The notes: generated from the letters alone by a model not told the origin. A DNA stretch of 64,000 nucleotides from Thermoplasmata archaeon (GCA_003552585.1 PUNK01000004.1:1-64000), one strand, 5' to 3'; shown: positions 39,539 through 49,604, counted from the stretch's first letter. A program made the numbers and translations.

Positions 39539-40735
39539 ATGACAGATAAGAAGGTTAAAAAAGACCCATACAAGTTTATAGATGAGTGGGGAGTTTCGGA
39601 ATCAGATTATCAGAAAATTGATGAAAAGGCGATCGAAGAGATCACTTTAGGTGCAAATATACTAGCTACTGGAGGAGGAGGGGATCCTGAAATCGGTTTG
39701 AAGTGGGCTAAAAATGTTCTAGAAGAAGGCAATGAAATAGTTATGGTTCAACCGGAAGCAATCCCGGACGATATACAGCTAGCCGCGGCGGCCACTTTAG
39801 GTGCACCCCTTGTTCTAACTGAAAAACCTCCTGCTAAAGGGAACACAAGGTTGATATTCGAGAAGCTAGAAGAGTATTTGAAAAGACCTATAGAAGCAAC
39901 ATATCCCATCGAATGCGGTGGTGTTAATTCTCCTATTGGATATGCAGTTGGTGGAGAGCTAGGCCTTCCTGTAGTTGACGTTGATGGTATGAATAGAGCT
40001 TTTCCTGAGTTACAGATGACAACCTTCGCAACCCAAGGAATACCAGCCACTCCTGTTGTGACCGTAGATGACCACGGGCATTGCTGTATTGTAGACATGG
40101 GCAAAAAAAATAAAGTCGCTGAGGACATAGTGAGAAATATCGCCATGAAATATGGCGGAATATCTTGGATCGGCTGTTACCCTATGAATGGAAAGCAATT
40201 AAAAGAAACAGGTGTTCTAAGATCTCAAAGCCTAGCATGGGAACTGGGCAAAACTGTCAGAGAAGCTAGAAGAAAGCATGCAGATCCTATAAAAGAAATA
40301 CTAGAATTCTTGAAAAAGGACAGAGGGATACCTGGCACCCACCTATTCACCGGGAAGGTCGTTGATATCGATAGACAGTTTGGTTCGGAAACAACGCATG
40401 GATTCTCAATGGGAAAGGTAATCCTCGAAGGGATAGAAAAGTACGAGGGGAAAGAAGCTAGCCTAGAATTCCAGAACGAATGGTTGGTAGCAAAGGTCGA
40501 TGGAAATATCAAGTGCCTCCCACCGGATATGGTTGCTCTCCTAGATCCCGAGACCGGAGAGCCGATAAGAACTGACCTTATACGCTATGGTTACAGAGGT
40601 AAGTTGATCGCAATGCCAGCCCATAAAAACATGAGGACACCAGAAGGGATAAAAACCTTCGGCCCAAGATATTTTGGATTCGATGTGGATTACACTCCGA
40701 TAGAAAATCTAATCGAGGTCGATATGGATGAATGA
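39539..40735 (+). CDS. DUF917 family protein
   Basis: GANILATGGGGDPEIGLKWAKNVL...ECGGVNSPIGYAVGGELGLPVVDVDGMNRAFPELQMTTF; typical HyuA neighbour. Confidence 0.88.
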   Translation: MTDKKVKKDPYKFIDEWGVSESDYQKIDEKAIEEITLGANILATGGGGDPEIGLKWAKNVLEEGNEIVMVQPEAIPDDIQLAAAATLGAPLVLTEKPPAKGNTRLIFEKLEEYLKRPIEATYPIECGGVNSPIGYAVGGELGLPVVDVDGMNRAFPELQMTTFATQGIPATPVVTVDDHGHCCIVDMGKKNKVAEDIVRNIAMKYGGISWIGCYPMNGKQLKETGVLRSQSLAWELGKTVREARRKHADPIKEILEFLKKDRGIPGTHLFTGKVVDIDRQFGSETTHGFSMGKVILEGIEKYEGKEASLEFQNEWLVAKVDGNIKCLPPDMVALLDPETGEPIRTDLIRYGYRGKLIAMPAHKNMRTPEGIKTFGPRYFGFDVDYTPIENLIEVDMDE

Positions 40736-40997
40736 AGAAGAAATTAAAGAGATGGGTGAAGAGGCAATCGATATTATAAAAACGATAAAGGAGAAACCGA
40801 GGATCAACGAAGATGATATCAAAAAGGATGTCGGTTTATCTCGAAGTGTCATGAATGATACTTTGGAAGATCTCGTAGAAAAGAAAGTAATAATCAGGAT
40901 GACCACCTCTTCAGCTTCATCTATGGAATCTCGCGTACCTACAAAAATTTATATGCTCAATCCTCAGATAGACTTTAGCTTCTTGGAGAAATTGTGA
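40728..40997 (+). CDS. Small winged-HTH protein
   Basis: 89 aa; EKPRINEDDIKKDVGLSRSVMNDTLEDLVEKKVIIRM HTH-like. Confidence 0.55.
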   Translation: MNEEEIKEMGEEAIDIIKTIKEKPRINEDDIKKDVGLSRSVMNDTLEDLVEKKVIIRMTTSSASSMESRVPTKIYMLNPQIDFSFLEKL

Positions 40998-42094
40998 TGT
41001 TAGAGTACGATCTTCGATTTGATGAGCGCTTAGCCAGGCTTAAAAAGCATATGGAGAAGGACGGTTTAGATCTTGTTATACTTTACAATAGAGGAAACGT
41101 CAGATATCTAACAGGATGGCGACAAAATACCACCAGTTATTCAATACTCTTTATAACACGAGATGATATAACATACATGGTACCTGACCTTGATCTTAAA
41201 GCTGCCAAAAAAGAATGTTGGATAGACTACGAAAATATCTATGAGATACCAGAGGATCCAGTAAAAAAATTCAGGGAACTAAACAAAGATTCTAAGATCG
41301 AAAGGGTTGGTGTGGAGTCGGAAACCATTCTGCATTCAAGGGTAAAGAGAATAAAACAGCACCTTGGAAAAGGCATTTCGGACATACAACCAACTATGAA
41401 TGATTTGAGGGTGATAAAGACTCCGGAGGAACAAAAAATACTGAAAGATGGTGGAAACATATTGTCTAAGGTTATGCAAAAGGTTTTTGAAGAAGTTCAC
41501 GAAGCGAAAACAGAAAAAGAACTCACTGCCAGAGCTAAACATCTTATGGATTTCTACGGTGGTGAAACTTATTCATTTGAACCGTTTGCCATGTCAGGTG
41601 AAAACTCGTGGCTACCACATAGAACCTCGACTGATAAGAAACTCAGAAAAAAAGAATTGATCGTCGTAGATATGGGTTTAATATGGCATGGCTATTCTAC
41701 AGATATGACAAGGACTTTTTCTGTAGATTCTTCACTTGGAACTGAACAAAAAGATTTCTTTGAAGCAGCGCTCGAAGCCCATATAGCTGCAAAAGAGATG
41801 GTTAAACCAGGGATCAAAGCAGAAAAGATTCATGAACGGGCAATAGAGGTCTTTGAAGAGTATGGGTATGCAGAACATTTTCCGCACTTGACAGGACACG
41901 GAGTCGGCTGTGATATACATGAAGCCCCAATAATATATGAAGGGGGAGATATTAAACTACTACCGGGGATGGTTGTAACTATTGAGCCAGGCATATACAA
42001 AGAAGGTATAGGCGGTGCTAGAGTAGAAGATATGGTGCTAGTGACAAAAAAGGGTCACGAAGTACTCACAGAGATGGATAGAAGGTTGATATAA
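40994..42094 (+). CDS. M24 family Xaa-Pro peptidase
   Basis: Metal ligands VVDMGLIWHGYSTDMTRTF, HLTGHGVGCDIHEAP, TIEPGIY, GARVEDMVLV. Confidence 0.92.
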   Translation: MMLEYDLRFDERLARLKKHMEKDGLDLVILYNRGNVRYLTGWRQNTTSYSILFITRDDITYMVPDLDLKAAKKECWIDYENIYEIPEDPVKKFRELNKDSKIERVGVESETILHSRVKRIKQHLGKGISDIQPTMNDLRVIKTPEEQKILKDGGNILSKVMQKVFEEVHEAKTEKELTARAKHLMDFYGGETYSFEPFAMSGENSWLPHRTSTDKKLRKKELIVVDMGLIWHGYSTDMTRTFSVDSSLGTEQKDFFEAALEAHIAAKEMVKPGIKAEKIHERAIEVFEEYGYAEHFPHLTGHGVGCDIHEAPIIYEGGDIKLLPGMVVTIEPGIYKEGIGGARVEDMVLVTKKGHEVLTEMDRRLI

Positions 42095-42114
42095 TACATT
42101 GGAGTTGATATCAC

Positions 42115-42636
42115 ATGGAAGTTACAGATGCTATCAAAAAAAGAAGAAGTATAAGGGATTATAAAGAACAAGAGGTTCCCAAAGAAAAAATTGAAAAGTT
42201 GATCGAAGCTGCAAGATGGGCGCCTAGCGGAAGTAACATACAACCCTGGCGGATAAAGGTTGTGAAAGGAGAGAAGTTGAATGCCATAAAAAAGTTCTCA
42301 CCAGGGCTACTATCAAAACCCCCAGTTATCCTCGTGATGTGTGCGGATAAAAAGGAGGCAGAAAATAAAGGTGGAAAATTGGGGAGAGATGTCTTAAGTG
42401 TGATGGACATCGCAATAGCTTCACAAAATATCTGTATACAAGCTACGGACATGGAATTGGGAACTTGTTATATCGGTTCTTTCAACAAAGATGCCGTTCG
42501 CAAGTTATTGAATATCCCAGAACACATCGTCCCCGAGTTGATGTTAACAGTAGGGGTACCAAAACACGAGCCAAAGCCACCTTCAAAAAAGGACTTTAAA
42601 GAGATAGTAGAATGGGTTGGGTGGGATAATGAGTGA
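42115..42636 (+). CDS. Nitroreductase family protein
   Basis: IKKRRSIRDYKEQEVPKEKIEKLIEAARWAPSGSNIQPWRIKVV. Confidence 0.92.
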   Translation: MEVTDAIKKRRSIRDYKEQEVPKEKIEKLIEAARWAPSGSNIQPWRIKVVKGEKLNAIKKFSPGLLSKPPVILVMCADKKEAENKGGKLGRDVLSVMDIAIASQNICIQATDMELGTCYIGSFNKDAVRKLLNIPEHIVPELMLTVGVPKHEPKPPSKKDFKEIVEWVGWDNE

Positions 42637-42913
42637 CGAGATGGATGCATTCTTTGATCTGTTTTGCTACATGGCAGCCTCAGCAAGGGGACTAGTGGAT
42701 GAGCCAAAAATGTATGGTCCACTTAGATTGATAGAATCGATTGAAAGGATGATCGGTATACTGGAAGACGAAGGTAGAACCGATGAATTCTATCTTAAAT
42801 TAAAAGATAAGATACACGAAAACAAATATGTTCTTATGTCGGATGAGGATGAATTCATCGAACTTTTAGACGATGTCGTTGTTATGCTGGCTTCTAAAGA
42901 AAGTGAATCTTAG
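42629..42913 (+). CDS. Small helical protein, DUF6092-like
   Basis: FFDLFCYMAASARGLVDEPKMYGPLRLIESIERMI; start at second Met of the ORF; family name is from memory. Confidence 0.5.
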   Translation: MSDEMDAFFDLFCYMAASARGLVDEPKMYGPLRLIESIERMIGILEDEGRTDEFYLKLKDKIHENKYVLMSDEDEFIELLDDVVVMLASKESES

Positions 42914-42916
42914 TCT

Positions 42917-43876
42917 CTATTCAACGAAGTGACAGGCTACATAGTGGTTCTTTCTGACCTCTCTCAAAACTGGTTCTTCTTCGACACATATCTCTTCCTT
43001 AAATGGACACCTGGTATGGAATCTGCAGCCTGAAGGGGGATTGATCGCGCTAGGTATCTCTCCCTTTGCCTTGATTTTGGGTTTTAATTTTTCCTCTTCC
43101 TCAGTTGTTGTTGGGAAGGAGGCTAGCAGCACTTTAGTATACGGATGAAGAGGCTCCTCAAAGAACCTAAATGATTTTGCCACCTCGAAGAATTTTCCTA
43201 GGTACATTATCGCAACTCTTGTGGCTATGTTCCTCATAAGACCAAGATCGTGGGTTATAAAGAGGTAGGTCATATCATACTGTTCCTGTAAATCGATCAA
43301 GATGTTCATTATCTTTGCTTGTATAGAAACATCGAGCGCAGAAGTGGGCTCATCCAAAACAACAAAGGAGGGATCACTGGCTATAGCTCTCGCAATAGCT
43401 ACTGCTTGTTTTTCTCCTTGTCCCAGATCAGCTGGCCTTCTGTACATGAATCTTTCTGGTTCAAGATCGACTGTGTTTAAAAGCTCGTATACCTTTCCAA
43501 CAGCATCCTTTTTACCATCGACCATGTCATGTATGTGTAATGGTAGGCTTACGATGTCAAAAACTGTTTTCGTGGGATTTAAAGACCCGCCCGGGTCCTG
43601 AAAAACCATGTTCATCTGTTTCTTTATAGCCATAGATCTTTTTGATGAGGGTAAAGCGATATCTCTTCCCTTAAAATATACATCACCTTCAGTGGGATTA
43701 TGAATACCTATCAGAGTTTTACCGGTGGTACTTTTACCGGATCCTGATTCACCTACCAGGCCAAAGACCTCTTTAGACTTTATATTAAAAGTGATATCAT
43801 CAATCGCCTTAACAGTTCCTGTGGACGTATCGAAATATTTTTTTAGGTTTTTAACTTCGATCAAATTTTTTGTCAT
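42917..43876 (-). CDS. Oligopeptide/dipeptide ABC transporter ATPase, OppF/DppF-type
   Basis: LVGESGSGKSTTGK, VFQDPGGSLNP, VLDEPTSALDVS, FITHDLG, C-terminal oligo_HPY-like GCRFHTRCPFKEEIC. Signature region is ADLGQGEKQ. Confidence 0.93.
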   Translation of the reverse strand: MTKNLIEVKNLKKYFDTSTGTVKAIDDITFNIKSKEVFGLVGESGSGKSTTGKTLIGIHNPTEGDVYFKGRDIALPSSKRSMAIKKQMNMVFQDPGGSLNPTKTVFDIVSLPLHIHDMVDGKKDAVGKVYELLNTVDLEPERFMYRRPADLGQGEKQAVAIARAIASDPSFVVLDEPTSALDVSIQAKIMNILIDLQEQYDMTYLFITHDLGLMRNIATRVAIMYLGKFFEVAKSFRFFEEPLHPYTKVLLASFPTTTEEEEKLKPKIKAKGEIPSAINPPSGCRFHTRCPFKEEICVEEEPVLREVRKNHYVACHFVE

Positions 43877-43877
43877 A

Positions 43878-45275
43878 TTAGTCTCTCCAACAAGCCACAT
43901 AATGATCTTTCCCAATCTTCACAAGCATCGGTTCTTCCTGTTTACACATGGTAGATGCCTCTTCACAGCGGGGATGAAACCTACATCCTGAAGGTGGATC
44001 GACATAGTCGGGTGTCTGTCCAGCGATACCCACCGAGAAGCCGCCACCAGTAAGTTTGGGTGTCGATTCTATCAGACCGATCGTGTAAGGATGCTCAGGT
44101 TTCTTGAATATGTCATCAGCATTCGCCACTTCGACCACAGTTCCACCATACATAACGTATATTCTATCAACAAATTTCTTGAGTGCACCTAAAGCTTGAG
44201 AAACGAAGATCGCTGAAAAATCTCTCTCAGCGAGGATATCTCCAATCAAACGTAGGACCTGAGCTTGTATGGTAACATCAAGGTTTGTAGTCGGTTCATC
44301 TGCAATAAGTAGATCTTTGGGCGTAGCAAGGCTCATCGCTATACAAACCCTCTGTCTCATCCCTCCACTTAACTGGAAGGGATAGCTGTCAAGAACTCTT
44401 TCGGGATCGGATAAGGATACTTCGTTGAAAAGTTCTATAGCTCTCTTTTTATATCCCTCAATGTCCCCATACACATCCAATCCAGAGTCACCAGATTCTA
44501 TAACATACTTATTTTTATTTTTAACTTTGATTATCGCTCGTTTCTCCTTTGTTTCTATCCTTGCATTAGTAGGGAGCGGGTAATCCTTTTTTTCAAAAAC
44601 TTCACTCAACTTCTCATGAGGATAGCCAGTTTTGAAGGATTTAGCATACTCTTGTTTTATAGAGAACAGATACATTTTGCCACCGCCCCCTCCAGAATAC
44701 TTAAGAATATCTTTCATCTGGGTCTTGATTTTGAATAGAGGGTTCAAAGAGGCGGTGGGATCCTGTGGGATCATGCTTACATGTTTCCTTCTAAGATTTA
44801 AAAGTTCCTTTTTATTCATGGTCAGAACATTTGTTCCAGTATGAATATTAAGGCCATTACTGGTTTGGTCTATGTTATATTGTTCACTACCATTTGCTTT
44901 AATTACCCATCTCTTGCCTATTTTTGACATTGTAGCATTATCCGGCAGCAAATTACCTTTTTCCTCAAAAGTAGCCTTTAATTTAGAAGCCACTGGCCCT
45001 TTTTTCAAGTACCTTTTGTAGAAGGGGTCCAATTCAAAAAGGTGTCTTCCTTTAAAATATATGCTGCCACTTTTCATGACTGCATTGCTCGCCAATATCT
45101 GATGAATCGACTTCATGGTTGTTGTTTTTCCACAACCTGATTCACCTATAACACCGATTTTCTCGCCTTTTTCAAGTGTCAAGTTCAGGTCTTTCAAAAC
45201 GTGCGAAAATCCCCTGTACGTTTCATAGCCAACGTTCAAATTTTCTATCTCTAGAACCGGTTCAGATGATTTCAT
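43878..45275 (-). CDS. Oligopeptide/dipeptide ABC transporter ATPase, OppD/DppD-type, with two related internal insertions
   Basis: VIGESGCGKTTTMKS, MIPQDPTASLNPLFKI, QLSGGMRQRVCIAMSL, LLIADEPTTNLDVT, SGCRFHPRCEEASTMC. Two ~65-80-aa insertions; H-loop position reads FVSQALG. Confidence 0.92.
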   Translation of the reverse strand: MKSSEPVLEIENLNVGYETYRGFSHVLKDLNLTLEKGEKIGVIGESGCGKTTTMKSIHQILASNAVMKSGSIYFKGRHLFELDPFYKRYLKKGPVASKLKATFEEKGNLLPDNATMSKIGKRWVIKANGSEQYNIDQTSNGLNIHTGTNVLTMNKKELLNLRRKHVSMIPQDPTASLNPLFKIKTQMKDILKYSGGGGGKMYLFSIKQEYAKSFKTGYPHEKLSEVFEKKDYPLPTNARIETKEKRAIIKVKNKNKYVIESGDSGLDVYGDIEGYKKRAIELFNEVSLSDPERVLDSYPFQLSGGMRQRVCIAMSLATPKDLLIADEPTTNLDVTIQAQVLRLIGDILAERDFSAIFVSQALGALKKFVDRIYVMYGGTVVEVANADDIFKKPEHPYTIGLIESTPKLTGGGFSVGIAGQTPDYVDPPSGCRFHPRCEEASTMCKQEEPMLVKIGKDHYVACWRD

Positions 45276-46219
45276 TGTGAGCCCTCCTCAAATGCATCTT
45301 GTATACCATCGCCCAGGAGATTGAAACCCAGGATTATGAAAGAGATTGCTATGGCTGGGAAAATTGAAGGCCACCAGTAATCGGGCAACCAAGCTGCACC
45401 ATCTGCTACCATCGTGCCTAGATCTGGTGTTGGTGCCTGGGCACCCAATCCAAGGAAACTCAAGGATGCACCTATGATTATAACCCATCCTACATCTAAA
45501 GTTGCTTTAGTAAGTATGGCACCCGTACAGTTTGGAAGAATTTCAGAGAACATGATGTGCAGTTTACTGTCTCCCATTATCTCTGCACTACGGACGAACT
45601 CTTCATTTATCAATGATGATACATTGTTGTAAGCAATCCTAGCATACCAAGGCCACCACATCAAAGATATAGCCAACATAGCATAGAGAGGATCAGGTTC
45701 TAACATAGCTGTGATGCTTAAAGCAAGAACCAATGGAGGTACTGCGATAAATATATCAGAGAACCTCATCAAAAGTGTATCTACCCATGTATCTTTATGG
45801 TAACCTGCAACGAGGCCGACAACCACGCCAGATGGTACTACTAAAGTTAAAACAACAACGACCATTGTCATCGCATATCTAAATCCCAATATGGTCCTTG
45901 TCAGTACATCTCTACCGTATTCGTCGGTTCCAAAGATATAAGAAGCATCTCTAAAAGGTTCGATGAAAGCGTCAGGATAATTGCTAAAGTATCCCCCATG
46001 CTCCGGATAAGGGACGACTAACCAACCAAAAATGGCCAAAAATATCGTGATTATGGCTATACCTAAGCCAACTAGTGAAAGAGGGTTTCGGGAAAATCTA
46101 TACCATCTCCTCTTAAGAGAATCCTTCCACGGAGACTGTTCCTTTTCTTCCCCGATTAATTTCTCAATTTTTTCCTCACTAATTTCTCCTTCAGTATCAT
46201 GTTCTGCCATAATCTTCAC
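45272..46219 (-). CDS. ABC transporter permease, OppC/DppC-type
   Basis: FGTDEYGRDVLTRTILGFRYAM; EFVRSAEIMGDSKLHIMFSEILPN; LSFLGLGAQAPTPDLGTMVADG. Confidence 0.95.
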   Translation of the reverse strand: MKIMAEHDTEGEISEEKIEKLIGEEKEQSPWKDSLKRRWYRFSRNPLSLVGLGIAIITIFLAIFGWLVVPYPEHGGYFSNYPDAFIEPFRDASYIFGTDEYGRDVLTRTILGFRYAMTMVVVVLTLVVPSGVVVGLVAGYHKDTWVDTLLMRFSDIFIAVPPLVLALSITAMLEPDPLYAMLAISLMWWPWYARIAYNNVSSLINEEFVRSAEIMGDSKLHIMFSEILPNCTGAILTKATLDVGWVIIIGASLSFLGLGAQAPTPDLGTMVADGAAWLPDYWWPSIFPAIAISFIILGFNLLGDGIQDAFEEGSQ

Positions 46220-47235
46220 CTCCTAGAGAATCTTATCCTTGGATCTATGTAGGCCACCAATACATCGATTACAATGTTTATCACAGCAAACATCAGACCG
46301 ATTATCAGTACGGTCGCCACTATGGTATTGAGATCGCTCCTCAACATCGCATTCACAGCGAATCTCGAAAATCCCGGCCATCTGAATACGATCTCCACTA
46401 GAAATGCATTGCCTAGCATCATTGCTATCTGCATGCCTAAAACGGTAACTGCAGGTATTATTGAAGGTCTTAATAGGTATTTGAATCTGACATCTTTTTC
46501 AGGAAGACCAAAACCCCTTGACATAGCTATATATTCTTTTTGATTTATGGTGATCATGCCCGAACGTATCATCCTTGTGACCTGTGCCATACCTGGTATC
46601 GCTAAGGCTATAGCTGGAAGTGTCGCATGTTGTATGAAATTCAGTAGTGTTCCAAATCTACCGTGGATAATCGAATCAAGTGCTATGAAACCGGTGGGTC
46701 CACCAGGTGCAGAAAAACCTTCGCTCAATGCTCCACCTGTAGGAAATACACCCAATTGATATGCAAAAACCAGTTGGAAGATTATTGCAAAAACAAAAGC
46801 AGGGATTGAAACACCGATATAAGAGAATATCCTTGTTACATGATCCTGCCATTTATTTATGTTTGAGCCAGCAGCAACACCTAATAGAAATGATCCAACG
46901 ATTTGTACAGAACCAGCATAAAAAATCAGTTCTAAAGACCTTGGCAGATACTCTCTCACATCTAAGGTTAAGCTTCTCCTACTGTGTATAGAGAAGCCCA
47001 ATTCTCCTCGGAAAACATTGCTCAGCCATATAAAGTACTGGGTATATAATGGTCTATCCAAGGCTAAACTTCTTCTCAACTCTTCCACCACTGATTCTGG
47101 TGTGCGAGGATCAACCATCATTCGGATAGGATCTCCAGGTATTATTCGTCCGAAATAAAAAATGAAAATAGATAGTCCAAAAAGCGATATTATCGCCCAA
47201 AACATTCTCTTGCCGATATACCTCTTCATGTCCAT
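46216..47235 (-). CDS. ABC transporter permease, OppB/DppB-type
   Basis: GKRMFWAIISLFGLSIFIFYFGRIIPGDPIRMM; MTRMIRSGM-type EAA region ITINQKEYIAMSRGFGLPEKDVRFKYLLRPSIIP. Confidence 0.95.
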   Translation of the reverse strand: MDMKRYIGKRMFWAIISLFGLSIFIFYFGRIIPGDPIRMMVDPRTPESVVEELRRSLALDRPLYTQYFIWLSNVFRGELGFSIHSRRSLTLDVREYLPRSLELIFYAGSVQIVGSFLLGVAAGSNINKWQDHVTRIFSYIGVSIPAFVFAIIFQLVFAYQLGVFPTGGALSEGFSAPGGPTGFIALDSIIHGRFGTLLNFIQHATLPAIALAIPGMAQVTRMIRSGMITINQKEYIAMSRGFGLPEKDVRFKYLLRPSIIPAVTVLGMQIAMMLGNAFLVEIVFRWPGFSRFAVNAMLRSDLNTIVATVLIIGLMFAVINIVIDVLVAYIDPRIRFSRR

Positions 47236-47326
47236 GATTTTTTGGCTCCTTTTTCCTTTCTATATAAAAAAATAAAGAACGAAGACCAAAGGGTTATTTG
47301 CCCAAAGGTCTCTTTTGGTTTTATAA

Positions 47327-48985
47327 TCAGCGTTCTCCAGGAGGAGTGACGCCGATACGTCTCAAATCTATATTGAATCCTATGCCTGCTAACGCCTCTT
47401 CCTCAGGATTTTCAACGTGAGGCCATTCTATGTACGGCTGCATAACGTGCATAGAGTACTGGGTATGTAAGAACAAGCTTGGCATCAGTTCAAACAATTT
47501 TTCTTGTATATCTGCATAGAGTTGGTATCTCGTCTCTAAGTCAGGTTCAGACAATGCCTCGTCTATCAGACTATCTATTTCATCGTCCTGCAACCATTCG
47601 TTCTGTTCCCAAGATCGTGCATTCCTTGAGTGATATCTTGCTTCTAGTAGTGAACCAGCCTCGGGATAGTGGGCTGTAACCCATACCATAGCAACATGTG
47701 GGGATTCATCCTCATCATACATGGCATCTATCAAAGAACCCCATGCATATCTTGCGATCCTCACGTTAAGTCCTAAAGCATCACCAGCTTCTCCAAGCAA
47801 GCTAGCGGCCCTCTCGGTTGCAGCTACCTCTCCAGTCCAGCTAGCCTCGATCTCGTAATCATCAGGGTTATCGATTATTTCCGGATAGTATTGAGACTGC
47901 TCGAGTTCTGCCATCGCTGCTTCCCGGTCCATCCGTGGCATCTCTAGATCTAATGCACCACCTAATTGAACAGGTACGATACCCTGCATCAATTCACTTT
48001 CAGGGAATATGTCGTCTATCTGTGAATCATAGTCGTATGCATAGGCTAGAGCTCTCCTCACATGCACACAATCCAGAGGAGGTTTCCTAGTGTGCATCAT
48101 CCCAAAGAAAGCTCCTCCTTCAGGATAAGCCCCTTTTACACCGCCTTCCTGCTCAGCTATTAGTTCTACCTGTTCGTAAGGAAGCCACTCGGAAGTTATC
48201 TCTAACTCTCCCCTACGGAACATCGTCCTTTCGGTTGCAGCTTCACCAAGAGCCAACATCCTGAATTCATCAGGTGCATTTTCATGCATCTCGCCCCAAT
48301 AATCGTCGAACCTTCGCATGTAAACGTGGTCTTCTACAACCACTTCGTATGCTTGGTATGGTCCTGAACCTGCGTCATTGGTTATGAGGTAATCTCTTCC
48401 TAGGTCGTTCCCCCATGGTTCGTATTCAAAGGTTCCTCCTTCAACTGCATTCTCTAGTATCTCTTCTTTGTCGACAATATAAAGTCTCACCAAAGAGGGT
48501 AAAAACACACCTCTTGGTTCGTGTATAACGAATTCAACGGTATGATCATCCACCACCTGGGATGCGTCCAGATCTATGTAATCAGCAAAGAGATGAGCAA
48601 ACCCTTCCCCCATGGTAACTAACCTTTCCATAGAGAAGTAAACATCCTCTGCAGTCAAATCTCGACCACTGTGGAAGGTCACATCCTCCCTTATGTTGAA
48701 TGTGTATACAGTTCCGTCTTCAGATATATCCCAATCCTCCGCTATCCATGGTTTTACACCTTCTTGTGTCGGGAACACTAGAGGGTCATATAAGTTCGTA
48801 AAGGCCGTTGTACTCGACTTATCAGTCCCTGTTGCTGGGTCTATTTCGGTTGGCCAAGCAAAACCCATTCTTAGCAATGTATCCTCCGTTTCCTCGGGAT
48901 CGTCAAGGCACCCGGTCAGTGCCATAGAACCCATCACTAGCAGACCAAGTAAAAATATAGATAGGATTTTCATTACTTTTCTCAT
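47327..48985 (-). CDS. ABC transporter substrate-binding lipoprotein (SBP_bac_5 / family 5)
   Basis: Lipobox MALTGC; AEDWDISEDGTVYTFNIREDVTFHSGRDLTAEDVYFSMERL. Confidence 0.93.
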   Translation of the reverse strand: MRKVMKILSIFLLGLLVMGSMALTGCLDDPEETEDTLLRMGFAWPTEIDPATGTDKSSTTAFTNLYDPLVFPTQEGVKPWIAEDWDISEDGTVYTFNIREDVTFHSGRDLTAEDVYFSMERLVTMGEGFAHLFADYIDLDASQVVDDHTVEFVIHEPRGVFLPSLVRLYIVDKEEILENAVEGGTFEYEPWGNDLGRDYLITNDAGSGPYQAYEVVVEDHVYMRRFDDYWGEMHENAPDEFRMLALGEAATERTMFRRGELEITSEWLPYEQVELIAEQEGGVKGAYPEGGAFFGMMHTRKPPLDCVHVRRALAYAYDYDSQIDDIFPESELMQGIVPVQLGGALDLEMPRMDREAAMAELEQSQYYPEIIDNPDDYEIEASWTGEVAATERAASLLGEAGDALGLNVRIARYAWGSLIDAMYDEDESPHVAMVWVTAHYPEAGSLLEARYHSRNARSWEQNEWLQDDEIDSLIDEALSEPDLETRYQLYADIQEKLFELMPSLFLHTQYSMHVMQPYIEWPHVENPEEEALAGIGFNIDLRRIGVTPPGER

Positions 48986-49604
48986 TTTATCACTTTGTGA
49001 TTTGTACATAGGAATCTTATTCTATTTAATATTTGTGCAGACTGGTGAACGATTTTAATGGAGCTAGTGACAAATTTACAGAGACATAAAAATCATAGAA
49101 GTAATCAATTTTTCAACCATCTTAAGACCCTGCGCTAGTCCTATGCTAAATGGGCGATGCCTTATGCGAACTTATTTAAACACTCTCCGCATAAATTAGT
49201 GGATAACTTATTAATAATAAGTAATCATTGATGCTTTAATTTAAAAAAACCAATATGGCACCAAGTAAGTTGTTTTGTCAAAACTTTATTATCGATATGG
49301 ATCCTCTTTTTTAAATATCTTTTAAATTTTTTTACAGTGTGAAATATATCTGTATTTAATTGGCTAATCTACCTATATCGTTCATTTTCATGAATAATTT
49401 GTTTATCTTCTATTAAATGGCCCCCGAAAGAAGTGTCACAAAATCAATAAAAATGCATTTAATCAGGATTTGAAAAATAATAATTCCTACATAATTGTGA
49501 TTCGAGAAATGTGTTTAGTTTTATTAAAAATATATTGCTATTAAAGCTAGAGACAATGTTCGTCGTTTCAATAACTCAGACTGATAGGATCACGCCAATA
49601 TGTT

